Positions 1 to 9,103 of a DNA stretch of 64,000 nt are shown in pieces. The notes under the pieces are model-generated. The model saw only the letters and a list, made by a program, of their open reading frames with translations, had not been told where the DNA came from and did no database searches. How positions within the stretch are numbered: position 1 is the stretch's first letter; each line of letters starts with the position of its first letter. Source of the stretch: Puniceibacterium confluentis (GTDB lineage: Bacteria > Pseudomonadota > Alphaproteobacteria > Rhodobacterales > Rhodobacteraceae); contig NZ_VOJI01000011.1 in the NCBI RefSeq assembly GCF_007923445.1, positions 67,295 through 131,294 on the forward strand. Reading direction: 5' to 3'. A program made the position numbers and the translations under genes.

Positions 1-790
1 TCAGGTAGCCGCCCCAATACAGGCCGTGCACCGTGATGTTCTTGACCAGCAGGTGGTTGGCCTTGATCTGCGGCACCTCGCCGCTGGCAAACCCGATGCA
101 CAGGATACGCGCCTCGGGGCGGCAGGACCGGAAGGCCGCCGCGAACTGATCCCCGCCCACCGGATCATAGACCACATCCGCACCGCCGAGATCCTTCATC
201 ACCGTGCGGATGTCGTCGGTTGCCGCGTCGATCAGCACATCGGCGCCCGCTGCCCTGGCGGCGGCAAGCTTGTCGGCGCCGCGGGCGCAGGCGACGACCC
301 GTGCCCCCATCACCTTGCCGATCTCGACCGCGGTGAGGCCAACGCCACCCGCTGCGCCGAGAACGAGAAGAGTCTCCCCCGGCGCAAGCTGTGCGCGATG
401 CGACAGAGCAAGGTGGCTGGTGCCATAGGCGACCTGAAACGCGGCGGCGTCAACGAACGGCATGTCCGCGGGCAGATGCACCGCGCGGGCCGAATCAAAG
501 CAGCCGTATTCTGCAAGTCCCCCCTGACCTCCAAACACAGCAACCCTGTCCCCGGGCGCAAATCCCGCAGTTTGCGGGCCGATGGCGTCAACGGTGCCCG
601 CCACCTCCATCCCCAGGGTGAAGGGCAGGGGCGGCGTTTCCTGATAGGTGCCGGACATCATCAGCAGGTCGGCAAAATTCAAACCGCATGATTCTACCTT
701 GACGCGAATCTGCCCGGCGCCGGGTTCGGGAATGGAAATGTCGCGGATGGCGGGCGGGGCGTCATGGGAGGTCACGTGGTAGGCGCGCAT
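1..790 (-). CDS. NADPH:quinone oxidoreductase (zinc-independent MDR family), 3' end cut by window edge
   Basis: The minus strand reads open from an ATG at 790 to the window edge, about 263 codons, with no stop. The product begins MRAYHVTSHDAPPAIRD and has the GroES-like fold of medium-chain dehydrogenases followed by a Rossmann segment with GAAGGVGLTAVEIGK, the NADPH site of the quinone oxidoreductase subfamily. The catalytic-zinc cysteines of alcohol dehydrogenases are missing, which also points to quinone oxidoreductase (CurA/Qor-like). Such proteins reduce quinones or enones in the cytoplasm. The last 60 or so residues lie outside the window. The upstream 300 bases are non-coding, so it has its own promoter. 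The exact substrate cannot be told. Confidence 0.85.
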   Translation of the reverse strand, partial: MRAYHVTSHDAPPAIRDISIPEPGAGQIRVKVESCGLNFADLLMMSGTYQETPPLPFTLGMEVAGTVDAIGPQTAGFAPGDRVAVFGGQGGLAEYGCFDSARAVHLPADMPFVDAAAFQVAYGTSHLALSHRAQLAPGETLLVLGAAGGVGLTAVEIGKVMGARVVACARGADKLAAARAAGADVLIDAATDDIRTVMKDLGGADVVYDPVGGDQFAAAFRSCRPEARILCIGFASGEVPQIKANHLLVKNITVHGLYWGGYL

Positions 791-1085
791 GGCTTGGTCC
801 TGTCGTCTTGAGGAAACGTTCATGTGATTTGATCATACTGTCATATGGTTAGTGTCTGTTTTCGAGGACCTGAACCAAGACGTTCCGCCAGAATTCTTCG
901 CGCAGGAAGTGCATTGGATTAACCAAATACATTTTCTGGATATCAATTTTCTTGCGCAATGGAAGGTTTAAGATGTAGTTTCGCATAGCTGTAGGGGTGC
1001 GCAGCGACATGACCGGTGGTGTCGCGGGATTCCGTTCCTCGTCGGCGCCAGTTTGATTAATTTAGTAACTGAAGGAAAACAACCG

Positions 1086-1457
1086 ATGACGCACCCTGTA
1101 GATGTCCATGTTGGAAAACGTATTCGTCACCGTCGTTGGCTTGTCGGCATGACCCAGCAACAACTGGCAGAGCGCGTCGGGATCAAGTTCCAGCAAATCC
1201 AGAAATATGAAACCGGTGCCAATCGTGTCAGCGCGTCGCGGCTCTGGGACATCGCAGATGCGCTTGAAGTGCCGGTGAGCTTTTTCTTTGAGGGCCTTGC
1301 TTCCGAAGACGCCGCCGAACCGAACCATGACGGTGTGCCCGCAGACCTGCTTGGCGACAAAGAGGCGCTGGACCTGGTGCGGTCCTACTATGCCATTCCG
1401 GAAAACCAGCGGCGGCGGTTGTTCGAGCTGGCGCGGGTTCTGTCCGACGTCGCTTGA
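1086..1457 (+). CDS. XRE/SinR-like helix-turn-helix regulator
   Basis: This 123-residue cytoplasmic DNA-binding protein has an N-terminal HTH_3 domain (about residues 10-65: GKRIRHRRWLVGMTQQQLAE, then GIKFQQIQKYETG). A short helical C-terminal tail may dimerise. The ATG at 1086 is chosen over the in-frame ATG at 1053 because GAAGG sits just upstream of it and the HTH normally starts near residue 10. Close relatives are common in Rhodobacterales. The target is unknown. It stands alone, with an AT-richer 295-base upstream gap, and is followed after 53 bases by hisN. Confidence 0.88.
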   Translation: MTHPVDVHVGKRIRHRRWLVGMTQQQLAERVGIKFQQIQKYETGANRVSASRLWDIADALEVPVSFFFEGLASEDAAEPNHDGVPADLLGDKEALDLVRSYYAIPENQRRRLFELARVLSDVA

Positions 1458-1510
1458 GCCTGATGTGGTCCTGCGGTAGCTGAGGTTTCGGCACACCGCA
1501 GGGGGCATCC

Positions 1511-2311
1511 ATGACCAAGATTTCGTTATCGGAGCAGCAAAGTCTGCTGAAAACGGCCCATGCGCTGGCAGATGCCGCGCGTCGGGTCGTTTTGCCGTTT
1601 TTCCGCAGCCCCGGTCTGGTCTCGGACAACAAGCTGTCTGAGGGGTTCGATCCGGTCACGGCAGCGGATCGTGCGGCCGAGCAGGAAATGCGTGCAATCC
1701 TCGCTCGGGATCGGCCCGACGACGGCATCCTGGGCGAAGAATTCGGCACGACGCCGGGCAGCAGTGGGTTGACCTGGGTGCTGGATCCGATTGATGGCAC
1801 GCGCGGATTCATCAGCGGCACCCCGACGTGGGGGGTGCTGATCGCGGTTTCAGACGGCTCCGGCCCGCTGTACGGCATCATCGACCAGCCCTATATCGGC
1901 GAGCGGTTCGAGGGCGGCTTTGGCGTCGCGCGCCACAGCGGCCCGCACGGCGGCGGCACATTGGCCACCCGCGGCACTGCGGCTCTGGCCGAGTCGGTGC
2001 TGTTCACGACCTTTCCCGAGGTCGGCACGTCACAGGACCGAGCGGCGTTCGAGCGGGTCGCCGCCGGGGTCCGGCTGACACGGTATGGCCTGGACTGTTA
2101 CGCCTACGCGCTGCTTGCGGCGGGGCAGGTGGATCTGGTGATCGAGGCCGGGCTGAACCCCTATGACATCCACGCACCGATCGCCGTGATCCAGGCGGCC
2201 GGCGGAATCGTGACCGACTGGGACGGCGGTCCGGCCCATTTTGGCGGCCGGGTTGTGGCCGCGGCCAATTCGGCACTTCATGCGAGGGCGCTGGAGCGAC
2301 TTCATGGCTGA
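1511..2311 (+). CDS. hisN: Histidinol-phosphatase / inositol monophosphatase family protein
   Basis: The 266-residue product belongs to the Mg-dependent IMPase fold. Metal-binding residues are visible as Glu76-Glu77 (GEEFG) and Asp92-Pro-Ile-Asp95-Gly-Thr (WVLDPIDGTRGF), with the second Asp motif near the C-terminus (NPYDIHAPIAVIQAAGG). The DPIDGTRGFISG signature is typical of HisN-type histidinol-phosphatases, the penultimate step of histidine synthesis, rather than of inositol phosphatases. Length fits the family. No other his gene is nearby, so hisN is the most likely of several IMPase activities and not certain. Confidence 0.82.
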   Translation: MTKISLSEQQSLLKTAHALADAARRVVLPFFRSPGLVSDNKLSEGFDPVTAADRAAEQEMRAILARDRPDDGILGEEFGTTPGSSGLTWVLDPIDGTRGFISGTPTWGVLIAVSDGSGPLYGIIDQPYIGERFEGGFGVARHSGPHGGGTLATRGTAALAESVLFTTFPEVGTSQDRAAFERVAAGVRLTRYGLDCYAYALLAAGQVDLVIEAGLNPYDIHAPIAVIQAAGGIVTDWDGGPAHFGGRVVAAANSALHARALERLHG

Positions 2312-2428
2312 CAAAATGGGCGGCAGCGGCTAAGGACAGGTGCCGGGTGAGTCCTTGTGACCCTTTTCTGTCACCCTGCCGCAGACTTCACACCGAAAAG
2401 GGCGCAAGCTAATGTGTGGAGACCGCTT

Positions 2429-3769
2429 ATGCCCGATATCCTGATCCGGAATGCGCGCAAGATCCTGACGATGGACGATGCGCGAAGTGAACTCGAAAAC
2501 TGCGACATCCTGCTGCGCGACGGAGTGATCGCTGCCGTCGGAACTGGACTGGGCGGCGCGGCCGAGGTGATCGACGCGGCGTCCTGCCTCGTGACGCCGG
2601 GGTTGGTGAACACGCACCACCATCTCTATCAGAGCCTGACCCGGGCCGTCCCCGGGGCGCAGAATGCGCTTTTGTTCGGCTGGCTGAGGACGCTGTACCC
2701 GATCTGGGCCCGGTTCGGCCCCGAGGAGATGCGCGTCTCGGCTCTGACCGGGTTGGCCGAGCTGGCGCTGTCGGGGTGCAGCCTGAGTTCGGACCATCTG
2801 TATCTGTTCCCCAACGGCGCGCGACTGGAGGATACGATCGACGCGGCCATGGAAATCGGGCTGCGATTTCACCCGACACGCGGTGCGATGAGCATCGGTG
2901 CATCGGCGGGCGGCCTGCCGCCGGATGTCCTGGTCGAGCCGGAAAAGGTGATCTTGGAGGATTGTATCCGGGTGATCGACGCCTTTCATGACCCCCGTCC
3001 CGGTGCAATGGTGCGGGTGGGGGTGGCGCCGTGTTCGCCATTTTCGGTCAGTCGCGACCTGATGCGCGAAGCGGCCTTGCTGGCGCGGGACAAAGGCGTG
3101 CGCCTGCACACGCACCTGGCGGAAAACGACGAGGATGTGGCCTATTCCCTGGCACAGTTCGGCTGCCGCCCCGGTCAGTATGCCGAGGATCTGGGCTGGA
3201 CCGGGGACGACGTCTGGCATGCGCATTGTGTAAAGCTCGACGCGCAAGAGATTGATCTCTTTGTAAGAAGCCGCACCGGCGTCGCACATTGCCCCTGTTC
3301 CAACTGCCGCCTCGGCAGCGGTATTGCACCGCTGCGCCAGATGCGGGACGCCGGGGTGCGGGTCGGGCTGGGCGTTGACGGGTCGGCCAGCAACGACAGC
3401 GGGTCACTTGTCAGCGAGGCGCGGCAGGCGCTTTTGCTGCAACGTGTGGCGCGCGGGGCGGATGCCATGTCGGCACACGAGGCGCTTTGGATCGCGACGC
3501 GTGGCGGTGCAGAGGTGCTGGGCCGCGAGGACTGCGGCCAGATCACCGTCGGCAAACGCGCGGATCTGGCCCTGTGGGATCTGGCGACAATCGAAGCCGC
3601 CGGGTCGTGGGATGCCGGAGCGCTGCTGCTTGCCGGTCCATCCAGGGTCCGCCACCTGATCGTCGAGGGTCGCCAGATCGTGCGTGACGGTCAGTTGGTT
3701 ACGGTTGATCCAGAGGGGATCATCGCACATCAGAACAGGCTGGCGCAGCGCTTGGCCGCGCGGCTGTAA
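2429..3769 (+). CDS. 8-oxoguanine deaminase (amidohydrolase superfamily)
   Basis: The ATG at 2429 follows GGAG and gives 446 residues beginning MPDILIRNARKILTMDD. The earlier in-frame ATG at 2357 has no family support. It is a TIM-barrel amidohydrolase: NTHHHLYQSLTR carries the first metal ligands, HTHLAEN the third His and catalytic Glu, and GVDGSASND the metal Asp. The long relation to hydroxyatrazine/8-oxoguanine deaminases (WLRTLYPIWARF, CSLSSDHLYLFPNG) supports deamination of 8-oxoguanine to urate in the cytoplasm. It runs convergent with guanine deaminase 56 bases downstream, consistent with purine salvage or oxidised-base clean-up. An s-triazine-type substrate is the alternative. Confidence 0.82.
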   Translation: MPDILIRNARKILTMDDARSELENCDILLRDGVIAAVGTGLGGAAEVIDAASCLVTPGLVNTHHHLYQSLTRAVPGAQNALLFGWLRTLYPIWARFGPEEMRVSALTGLAELALSGCSLSSDHLYLFPNGARLEDTIDAAMEIGLRFHPTRGAMSIGASAGGLPPDVLVEPEKVILEDCIRVIDAFHDPRPGAMVRVGVAPCSPFSVSRDLMREAALLARDKGVRLHTHLAENDEDVAYSLAQFGCRPGQYAEDLGWTGDDVWHAHCVKLDAQEIDLFVRSRTGVAHCPCSNCRLGSGIAPLRQMRDAGVRVGLGVDGSASNDSGSLVSEARQALLLQRVARGADAMSAHEALWIATRGGAEVLGREDCGQITVGKRADLALWDLATIEAAGSWDAGALLLAGPSRVRHLIVEGRQIVRDGQLVTVDPEGIIAHQNRLAQRLAARL

Positions 3770-3825
3770 TTCGCGAAAATAAGACCTGATAACAGGCGTA
3801 TGTGCGGGGAGCTTCATCTGTCACC

Positions 3826-5121
3826 TCAGGAACGGGGCATCGCTTGTCCTGCGATCCAGACCGCCTTTATCGCGCGGTCGTCCCCCATCATGATTGTCGG
3901 AAACAGTGCCTCCCAGAGGTCTTCGGCGCGGGCTGCGCGCTGGGCGATGGCGGGTGTCGACGCCAGATCGAGGGCGATGATGTCGGCCTCTTTTCCCGGA
4001 GCGAGCGTGCCGACATGCCGGTCGATCCCCAACGCCTGCGCCGAACCTGCGGTGGCCAGCCAGATCAGTTGCGACGGGTGCAGCGCAGTGCCGCGCAGCT
4101 GGGCAATCTCGTAGGCGGCGGCCATGGTGCGCAGCATCGAAAACGAAGACCCGCCGCCGGTGTCGGTTGCCAGCCCGACCCGCAGGCCGCGCGCAACCAG
4201 CCCGGCCATGTCGAACAGCCCCGAGCCGATAAAGGTGTTGGAGGTCGGGCAGTGGACCAGCGCCGCACCCACCTCGGCCAGCCGGTCCTTTTCGCGCGGC
4301 TCGAGATGGATGGCGTGCCCATAAAGCCCGCCCGCGCCCAGCAGGCCGTGCATCTCGTAGGTGTCCAGATAGTCGCGTGCCGTCGGATAGAGCGCCTTCA
4401 CCCAGGCAATCTCGTCCGTCTGCTCGGACAGGTGGGTCTGCATCAACAGATCGGGGTGCTCGGCCCAGAGCGTGCCGAGGGCCGCGAGTTGCCCGGGTGT
4501 GGAGGTGGGCGAAAACCGGGGGGTGATGACGTAGGACAGCCGGTCCTTGCCATGCCAACGCGCGATCAGGGACTTGCTGTCGTCATAGGCCGATTGTGCC
4601 GTGTCACGCAGGCCTTCGGGCGCATTCCGGTCCATGCAGGTCTTGCCTGCAAGCAACCGCTGACCACGTGCCTGGGCGGCGCCCATCAGGGCATCGACGC
4701 TGGTCGGGTGAATGGTGCAATAGCTGCAGATCGTGGTGGTGCCGTTGGACGCCGTCAGGTCCAGATAGCGCGCGGCAATTTCGGCGGCATAGTCCGGGTC
4801 CTCGAACCGCATCTCTTCCGGAAACGTATAGGTGTTCAGCCAGTCGATCAGCCGCTTGCCCCAACTCGCGATCATCGCGGTCTGCGGATAATGGGCATGG
4901 GCGTCAATGAAGCCGGCACAGAGCAGGGCGGCGCCCTGGTCGTCGATACGTGCCTGCGGATTCCTGGCGCGCAGTGTGGCACCGTCGCCGGTGTCCACGA
5001 TCCTGCCGTCGCGTATCAGAATGCCACCGTGCGTCCTGTGCGTTGCCGCCGCCGGGCCGGAGTCGAAGGGCGAACCGTCAAAGGACAGGGTCTGTCCCAA
5101 AAGCAGGGTGTCGTGCGACAT
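3826..5121 (-). CDS. guaD: Guanine deaminase
   Basis: The product has 431 residues from an ATG at 5121 (MSHDTLLLGQTLSFDG), chosen because longer in-frame starts add sequence not typical of the family. It is a zinc amidohydrolase with GFIDAHAHYPQTAMIASWG near residues 75-90, the guanine deaminase version of the HxH motif, TTTICSYCTIHP, QTHLSEQ for the third His and Glu, and ATDTGGGSSFSML for the metal Asp. It converts guanine to xanthine. It faces the 8-oxoguanine deaminase tail to tail and is divergent from mgtE with 136 bases between starts. Confidence 0.92.
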   Translation of the reverse strand: MSHDTLLLGQTLSFDGSPFDSGPAAATHRTHGGILIRDGRIVDTGDGATLRARNPQARIDDQGAALLCAGFIDAHAHYPQTAMIASWGKRLIDWLNTYTFPEEMRFEDPDYAAEIAARYLDLTASNGTTTICSYCTIHPTSVDALMGAAQARGQRLLAGKTCMDRNAPEGLRDTAQSAYDDSKSLIARWHGKDRLSYVITPRFSPTSTPGQLAALGTLWAEHPDLLMQTHLSEQTDEIAWVKALYPTARDYLDTYEMHGLLGAGGLYGHAIHLEPREKDRLAEVGAALVHCPTSNTFIGSGLFDMAGLVARGLRVGLATDTGGGSSFSMLRTMAAAYEIAQLRGTALHPSQLIWLATAGSAQALGIDRHVGTLAPGKEADIIALDLASTPAIAQRAARAEDLWEALFPTIMMGDDRAIKAVWIAGQAMPRS

Positions 5122-5257
5122 GGAAGACCTCTGTCGTTGCGGAATTGCCATGCTAATCGCGCCGCTGACAAAGGTAAATCGCGCCACGGGCCTGTTTCTT
5201 GACAAAGCGATCTTCTATGGTCCGGCAGAACAGGGTTGTGGCAGGCAAGGGGCAGAA

Positions 5258-6649
5258 ATGAGCGAAGAGACTGAGGTTGTAACCCCCGAAGCCGAGCGTG
5301 ATGACGACGCATACACGCTGGAGCGCAAGGCGGTCGCGGCGATACTCTATGCGGTTGATATCAACGACCGCGACAAGCTGATCGAGCTGATGGACCCGCT
5401 GCACCCGGCGGACATCGCCGACATGCTCGAGCAGATCAACGCCTTTGACCGGATGCGTCTGATCAAGCTCTACGACAAGGAATTTGACGGCGAGATCCTG
5501 ACCGAACTCGACGAATCGATCCGCGAAGAGGTGATCGGCCTGCTCACGCCGCAGGTCCTGGCCGATGCCGTGCGCGAGATGGACAGCGACGACGTGGTCG
5601 ACCTGCTGGAAGACCTGGAACAGCCGCAGCAGGATGCCATCCTCGAGGCGCTGGAAGACAGCGACCGGGTCGCGGTGCAGCAGTCGATGACCTATCCGGA
5701 GTATTCCGCCGGTCGTCTGATGCAGCGCGAGGTGGTGATGGCGCCCGAGCACTGGAATGTCGGTGAGGCCATTGATTTCCTGCGTGACTCCGACGATCTG
5801 CCAGACCATTTCTATCACATCGTTCTGGTCGATCCGCGGCTGCGCCCGGTCGGCAATGTCGCTTTGGGCAAGCTGATGGCGGCGCGGCGCGAGGTGATGC
5901 TGAGTTCGATTGTCGAAGAAACGTTCCATGTCATCCCGGTGACGCGTTATGACGGCGATGTCGCCTATGCGTTCAACCAGTACCACCTTATCTCGGCTCC
6001 GGTGGTCGACGAGAACGAGCGCCTGATCGGTGTGATCACCATCGACGATGCGATGGCGGTTCTGGACGAGGAACACGAAGAGGACATCCTGCGCCTCGCC
6101 GGTGTTGGCGAAAGCTCGCTGTCGGATTCGGTGATCGAAACCACGAAACAGCGTTTTCCCTGGCTGGCGGTGAACCTGGTGACGGCGGTATTGGCCTCGC
6201 TGGTCATTGCGCAGTTCGAGGATGCGATCGCGACGGTTGTGGCGCTGGCGGTGCTGATGCCGATTGTGGCCTCGATGGGCGGCAACGCCGGGACCCAGTC
6301 GCTGACCGTCGCGGTGCGGGCTCTGGCGACCAAGGACCTCACCGGGGCCAACGTCTGGCGGGTCATCCGCCGCGAAATCATGGTCGGTCTCATCAACGGC
6401 GTGGCCTTTGCGGTGGTGATGGGCATCGTGGGCATCGTCTGGTTCGGCTCTCCGGCGCTGGGATACGTGATCGCCGCCGCGATGGTGATCAACATGGTGG
6501 TTGCGGGGCTGGCCGGGACGGTGATTCCGGTGGTGCTGGAAAAGGTCGGGGTCGATCCGGCGCTGGCCTCCGGGGCGTTTGTGACAACCGTGACGGATGT
6601 GGTCGGGTTCTTTGCCTTTCTCGGGCTGGCCGTGGTGGTGCTGCTGTGA
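5258..6649 (+). CDS. mgtE: Magnesium transporter MgtE
   Basis: The chosen ATG at 5258 follows AGGGGCAGAA and gives 463 residues, normal for MgtE. An acidic N-terminal superhelical domain with the LHPADIADMLEQ motif is followed by a CBS pair (about residues 150-270) and five membrane helices, with the conserved PIVASMGGNAGTQSL segment of the pore. It imports Mg2+ through the inner membrane and is gated by cytoplasmic Mg2+ at the CBS domains. The stop overlaps the GTG start of the next gene (GTGA), so the two are translationally coupled. Confidence 0.95.
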   Translation: MSEETEVVTPEAERDDDAYTLERKAVAAILYAVDINDRDKLIELMDPLHPADIADMLEQINAFDRMRLIKLYDKEFDGEILTELDESIREEVIGLLTPQVLADAVREMDSDDVVDLLEDLEQPQQDAILEALEDSDRVAVQQSMTYPEYSAGRLMQREVVMAPEHWNVGEAIDFLRDSDDLPDHFYHIVLVDPRLRPVGNVALGKLMAARREVMLSSIVEETFHVIPVTRYDGDVAYAFNQYHLISAPVVDENERLIGVITIDDAMAVLDEEHEEDILRLAGVGESSLSDSVIETTKQRFPWLAVNLVTAVLASLVIAQFEDAIATVVALAVLMPIVASMGGNAGTQSLTVAVRALATKDLTGANVWRVIRREIMVGLINGVAFAVVMGIVGIVWFGSPALGYVIAAAMVINMVVAGLAGTVIPVVLEKVGVDPALASGAFVTTVTDVVGFFAFLGLAVVVLL

Positions 6650-7224
6650 CCGGCGCCGCACCGGATCTGGAGGCGCGGAAGGCCGCGGCGCGACAGGCGG
6701 CGTTTGTCCGGCGCAAGGCGGCGCATGCCGCAGACAGCGGGAACAGTTCCTCGGCATTGTCTGCGGTGCTTGCCGGATACCGGGGGGTGCCGGTTTCAGG
6801 CTTTCTGCCGATCCGGACCGAGATCGACCCGCGTCCGGCAATGGCAGAGGCGGCGGCCCATGGGCCGGTGGCCGTGCCTGTCATCCTTGGCGCAGGACAG
6901 CCGCTGAAGTTTTCCCTGTGGGAGCCGGGCTGTGTCCTGCGCGACGGACCCTTCGGCGCGATGGTGCCCGAGGTCGACAGGTTCATTGATCCCGAGATCC
7001 TGATCGTGCCGCTGGTGGCCTTTACCCGGACGGGTGACCGGCTGGGCTACGGCGGCGGATTCTATGACCGCACCCTGCAGATGCTGCGCGCCCTGCGCCC
7101 GACGCTTGCCATCGGGTTCGCCTATGCCGCGCAGGAGGCCGACAGCCTGCCGCTGGAAGCGACCGACCAGCCCCTGGATCTGATCGTGACGGAAAACGAG
7201 GTGATCACGCCGGCCCGGAGCTGA
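6646..7224 (+). CDS. 5-formyltetrahydrofolate cyclo-ligase
   Basis: This 192-residue cytoplasmic enzyme converts 5-formyl-THF to 5,10-methenyl-THF with ATP. The family signature GYGGGFYDRTL is visible near residue 137, after the IVPLVAFTRTGDRLG segment. It starts with GTG inside the mgtE stop region (4-base overlap). Length and motif fit the YgfA/MTHFS family. It leads by 122 bases into the YmdB-type phosphoesterase gene. Confidence 0.93.
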   Translation: MTGAAPDLEARKAAARQAAFVRRKAAHAADSGNSSSALSAVLAGYRGVPVSGFLPIRTEIDPRPAMAEAAAHGPVAVPVILGAGQPLKFSLWEPGCVLRDGPFGAMVPEVDRFIDPEILIVPLVAFTRTGDRLGYGGGFYDRTLQMLRALRPTLAIGFAYAAQEADSLPLEATDQPLDLIVTENEVITPARS

Positions 7225-7346
7225 CTTGCCTCTGCCCGGAAACTTCCGCCGCCGGGGTGGCTGGCCTGCCGTCGGCGCGGATGCCGAGGGCAAAACGGCA
7301 CAAAAACCCCTTTGCTTTCCGGTCGGCGAAGACTACCCATCGCGGC

Positions 7347-8159
7347 ATGAGAACGCTTTTTCTGGGTGATGTGATGGGCCGCGCCGGGCGCGCCGCCGTC
7401 AGGGACAATCTTCCGCGGCTGCGCGCCGAATGGAAGTTGGATTTTGTTGTGGTCAACGGCGAGAATGCCTCGTCAGGGGCAGGGCTGACCGGTGAGCACG
7501 CCAAGGTGCTGCTGGAGGCCGGCGCCGATTGCGTGACCCTGGGTGATCACGCTTTTGACCAGAAGGACATGCTGAGCTTTATCGAGAGCGATCAGCGCGT
7601 CATCCGCCCCCTCAACTTTGCCAAGCAGGCGCCGGGACGCGGGCACCGGCTGTTTTCAGACGCCCGCGGCCGCAAGATTCTGGTGGTGCAGGTTCTGGGG
7701 CAGGTGTTCATGAAGCGCGCCTTTGACGACCCGTTCTCTGCAGTCGATGCGGTGCTGCGGGCCCATCCCCTGGGCGGGCAGGCTCAGATGATCCTGGTTG
7801 ATGTGCATTGCGAAGCGACCAGTGAAAAGATGGGCATGGGCCACTTTTGTGATGGCCGGGCCAGCCTGGTTGTCGGCACCCATACCCACGTGCCCACGGC
7901 GGATGCGCAGATCCTGCCAGGCGGCACGGCGTTTCTGTCCGATGCCGGCATGTGCGGCGATTACAATTCCGTCATCGGCATGGACAAGGCGGAACCGATG
8001 CGCCGCTTTGTCACCGGCATGGGCAAGACCCGGTTCCAGCCGGCGCTGGGCGACGCGACGCTGAGTGGGGTGTTCGTGGAAACGGATGATCGCACCGGCA
8101 AGGCCACCCGGATCTGCATGGTGCGTCAGGGCGGACGGCTGGAACAGGCCGGTCCGTGA
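7347..8159 (+). CDS. TIGR00282/YmdB-family metallophosphoesterase
   Basis: The 270-residue product starts at ATG 7347 (MRTLFLGDVMGRAGR). The metal ligands of the YmdB family are visible: GDVMG at the start, NGEN, GDHAFD, VDVHCEATSEK and GTHTHVPTAD. Members are di-iron phosphodiesterases acting on 2',3'-cyclic nucleotides. The in-frame ATG at 7257 is rejected because the conserved GDxxG motif should lie at the N-terminus. The stop overlaps the GTG start of the downstream transporter by 4 bases. Confidence 0.9.
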   Translation: MRTLFLGDVMGRAGRAAVRDNLPRLRAEWKLDFVVVNGENASSGAGLTGEHAKVLLEAGADCVTLGDHAFDQKDMLSFIESDQRVIRPLNFAKQAPGRGHRLFSDARGRKILVVQVLGQVFMKRAFDDPFSAVDAVLRAHPLGGQAQMILVDVHCEATSEKMGMGHFCDGRASLVVGTHTHVPTADAQILPGGTAFLSDAGMCGDYNSVIGMDKAEPMRRFVTGMGKTRFQPALGDATLSGVFVETDDRTGKATRICMVRQGGRLEQAGP

Positions 8160-9082
8160 CACGACTGTGGCTGCCTTTGGCGGCCCTTGTGGTGGTCGGG
8201 GCGCTGTGGGGCGGCACCCAGCCGCTGGGCAAGGTCGCGGTCAGCGAAGGTTACCGTCACTTTGGCCTGCTCTTCTGGCAGACACTGATCGGCACGCTGG
8301 TGCTGGGGCTGATCTGCACGCTGCGCGGTCGTCGCCTGCCGATGGGCGGGCCGTATCTGCGCCGGTATCTGGCTCTGGCGCTGGTGGGGACGGTCTTGCC
8401 GGGCATTGCCAGTTATTCGGCGGCGGCGCATCTGCCCGCGGGTGTGCTGTCGATCCTGCTGAGTTCGGTGCCGCTGCTGGCGTTTCCGATGGCCCTGGCG
8501 CTGGGCAATGAGCAGTTTCGCGCGACCCGCCTGATCGGGCTGGGTTTTGGTCTGGCGGGGGTGGCCCTGCTGGTCCTGCCGGACAGCAGCCTGCCGGATC
8601 CGGCTCAGTCGGTCTGGATCCCCGTGGCGCTGATCTCGTCGGCGTTTTATGCGTTCGAGAGCAACCTTGTCGCCCGCTGGGGCACTCTTGATCTCGGGCC
8701 GTTTCAGGTGCTTTGGGGGGCCTCGGCCGTGGCGATGTGCCTGACCCTGCCCGCCGCGCTGATCACCGGGCAGTTCATTGACCCGCGCGGCGTCTGGGGC
8801 CCGCCGGATTATGCGCTGGTGGCCGCGTCTCTGCTGCATGCAGGGGCCTATTCGGGATATGTCTGGCTGGTTGGCATGTCGGGCGCGGTGTTTGCGGTGC
8901 AGGTGAGCTACTTCGTCACGCTGTTCGGCGTGGTCTGGGCGATGCTGTTCCTGAATGAGAGCTATTCGTCCTATATCTGGGCAGCTCTGGCACTGATGCT
9001 GGCAGGGCTCGCTCTGGTGCAGCCACGCCCGCGCGCACCGCTTGTACATGCTGGAACGCTGCGTCAGAATGCTGACGTCTAA
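8156..9082 (+). CDS. EamA/DMT-family transporter
   Basis: The 308-residue protein has about ten hydrophobic segments in two EamA repeats (first GALWGGTQPLGK, second from about residue 155). It is an inner-membrane exporter of the drug/metabolite superfamily with unknown substrate. It begins with GTG overlapping the previous stop and ends 21 bases before the SLC13-type permease, so the three genes could be co-transcribed. Confidence 0.87.
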   Translation: MTRLWLPLAALVVVGALWGGTQPLGKVAVSEGYRHFGLLFWQTLIGTLVLGLICTLRGRRLPMGGPYLRRYLALALVGTVLPGIASYSAAAHLPAGVLSILLSSVPLLAFPMALALGNEQFRATRLIGLGFGLAGVALLVLPDSSLPDPAQSVWIPVALISSAFYAFESNLVARWGTLDLGPFQVLWGASAVAMCLTLPAALITGQFIDPRGVWGPPDYALVAASLLHAGAYSGYVWLVGMSGAVFAVQVSYFVTLFGVVWAMLFLNESYSSYIWAALALMLAGLALVQPRPRAPLVHAGTLRQNADV

Positions 9083-9103
9083 GGGACGGGGAAGTCAGAC
9101 AAC

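Noticed and set aside
5153-6841. A 562-codon minus-strand open frame
   Set aside because: It is antisense to mgtE and its composition (His, Asp, Arg rich) is that of a shadow frame.
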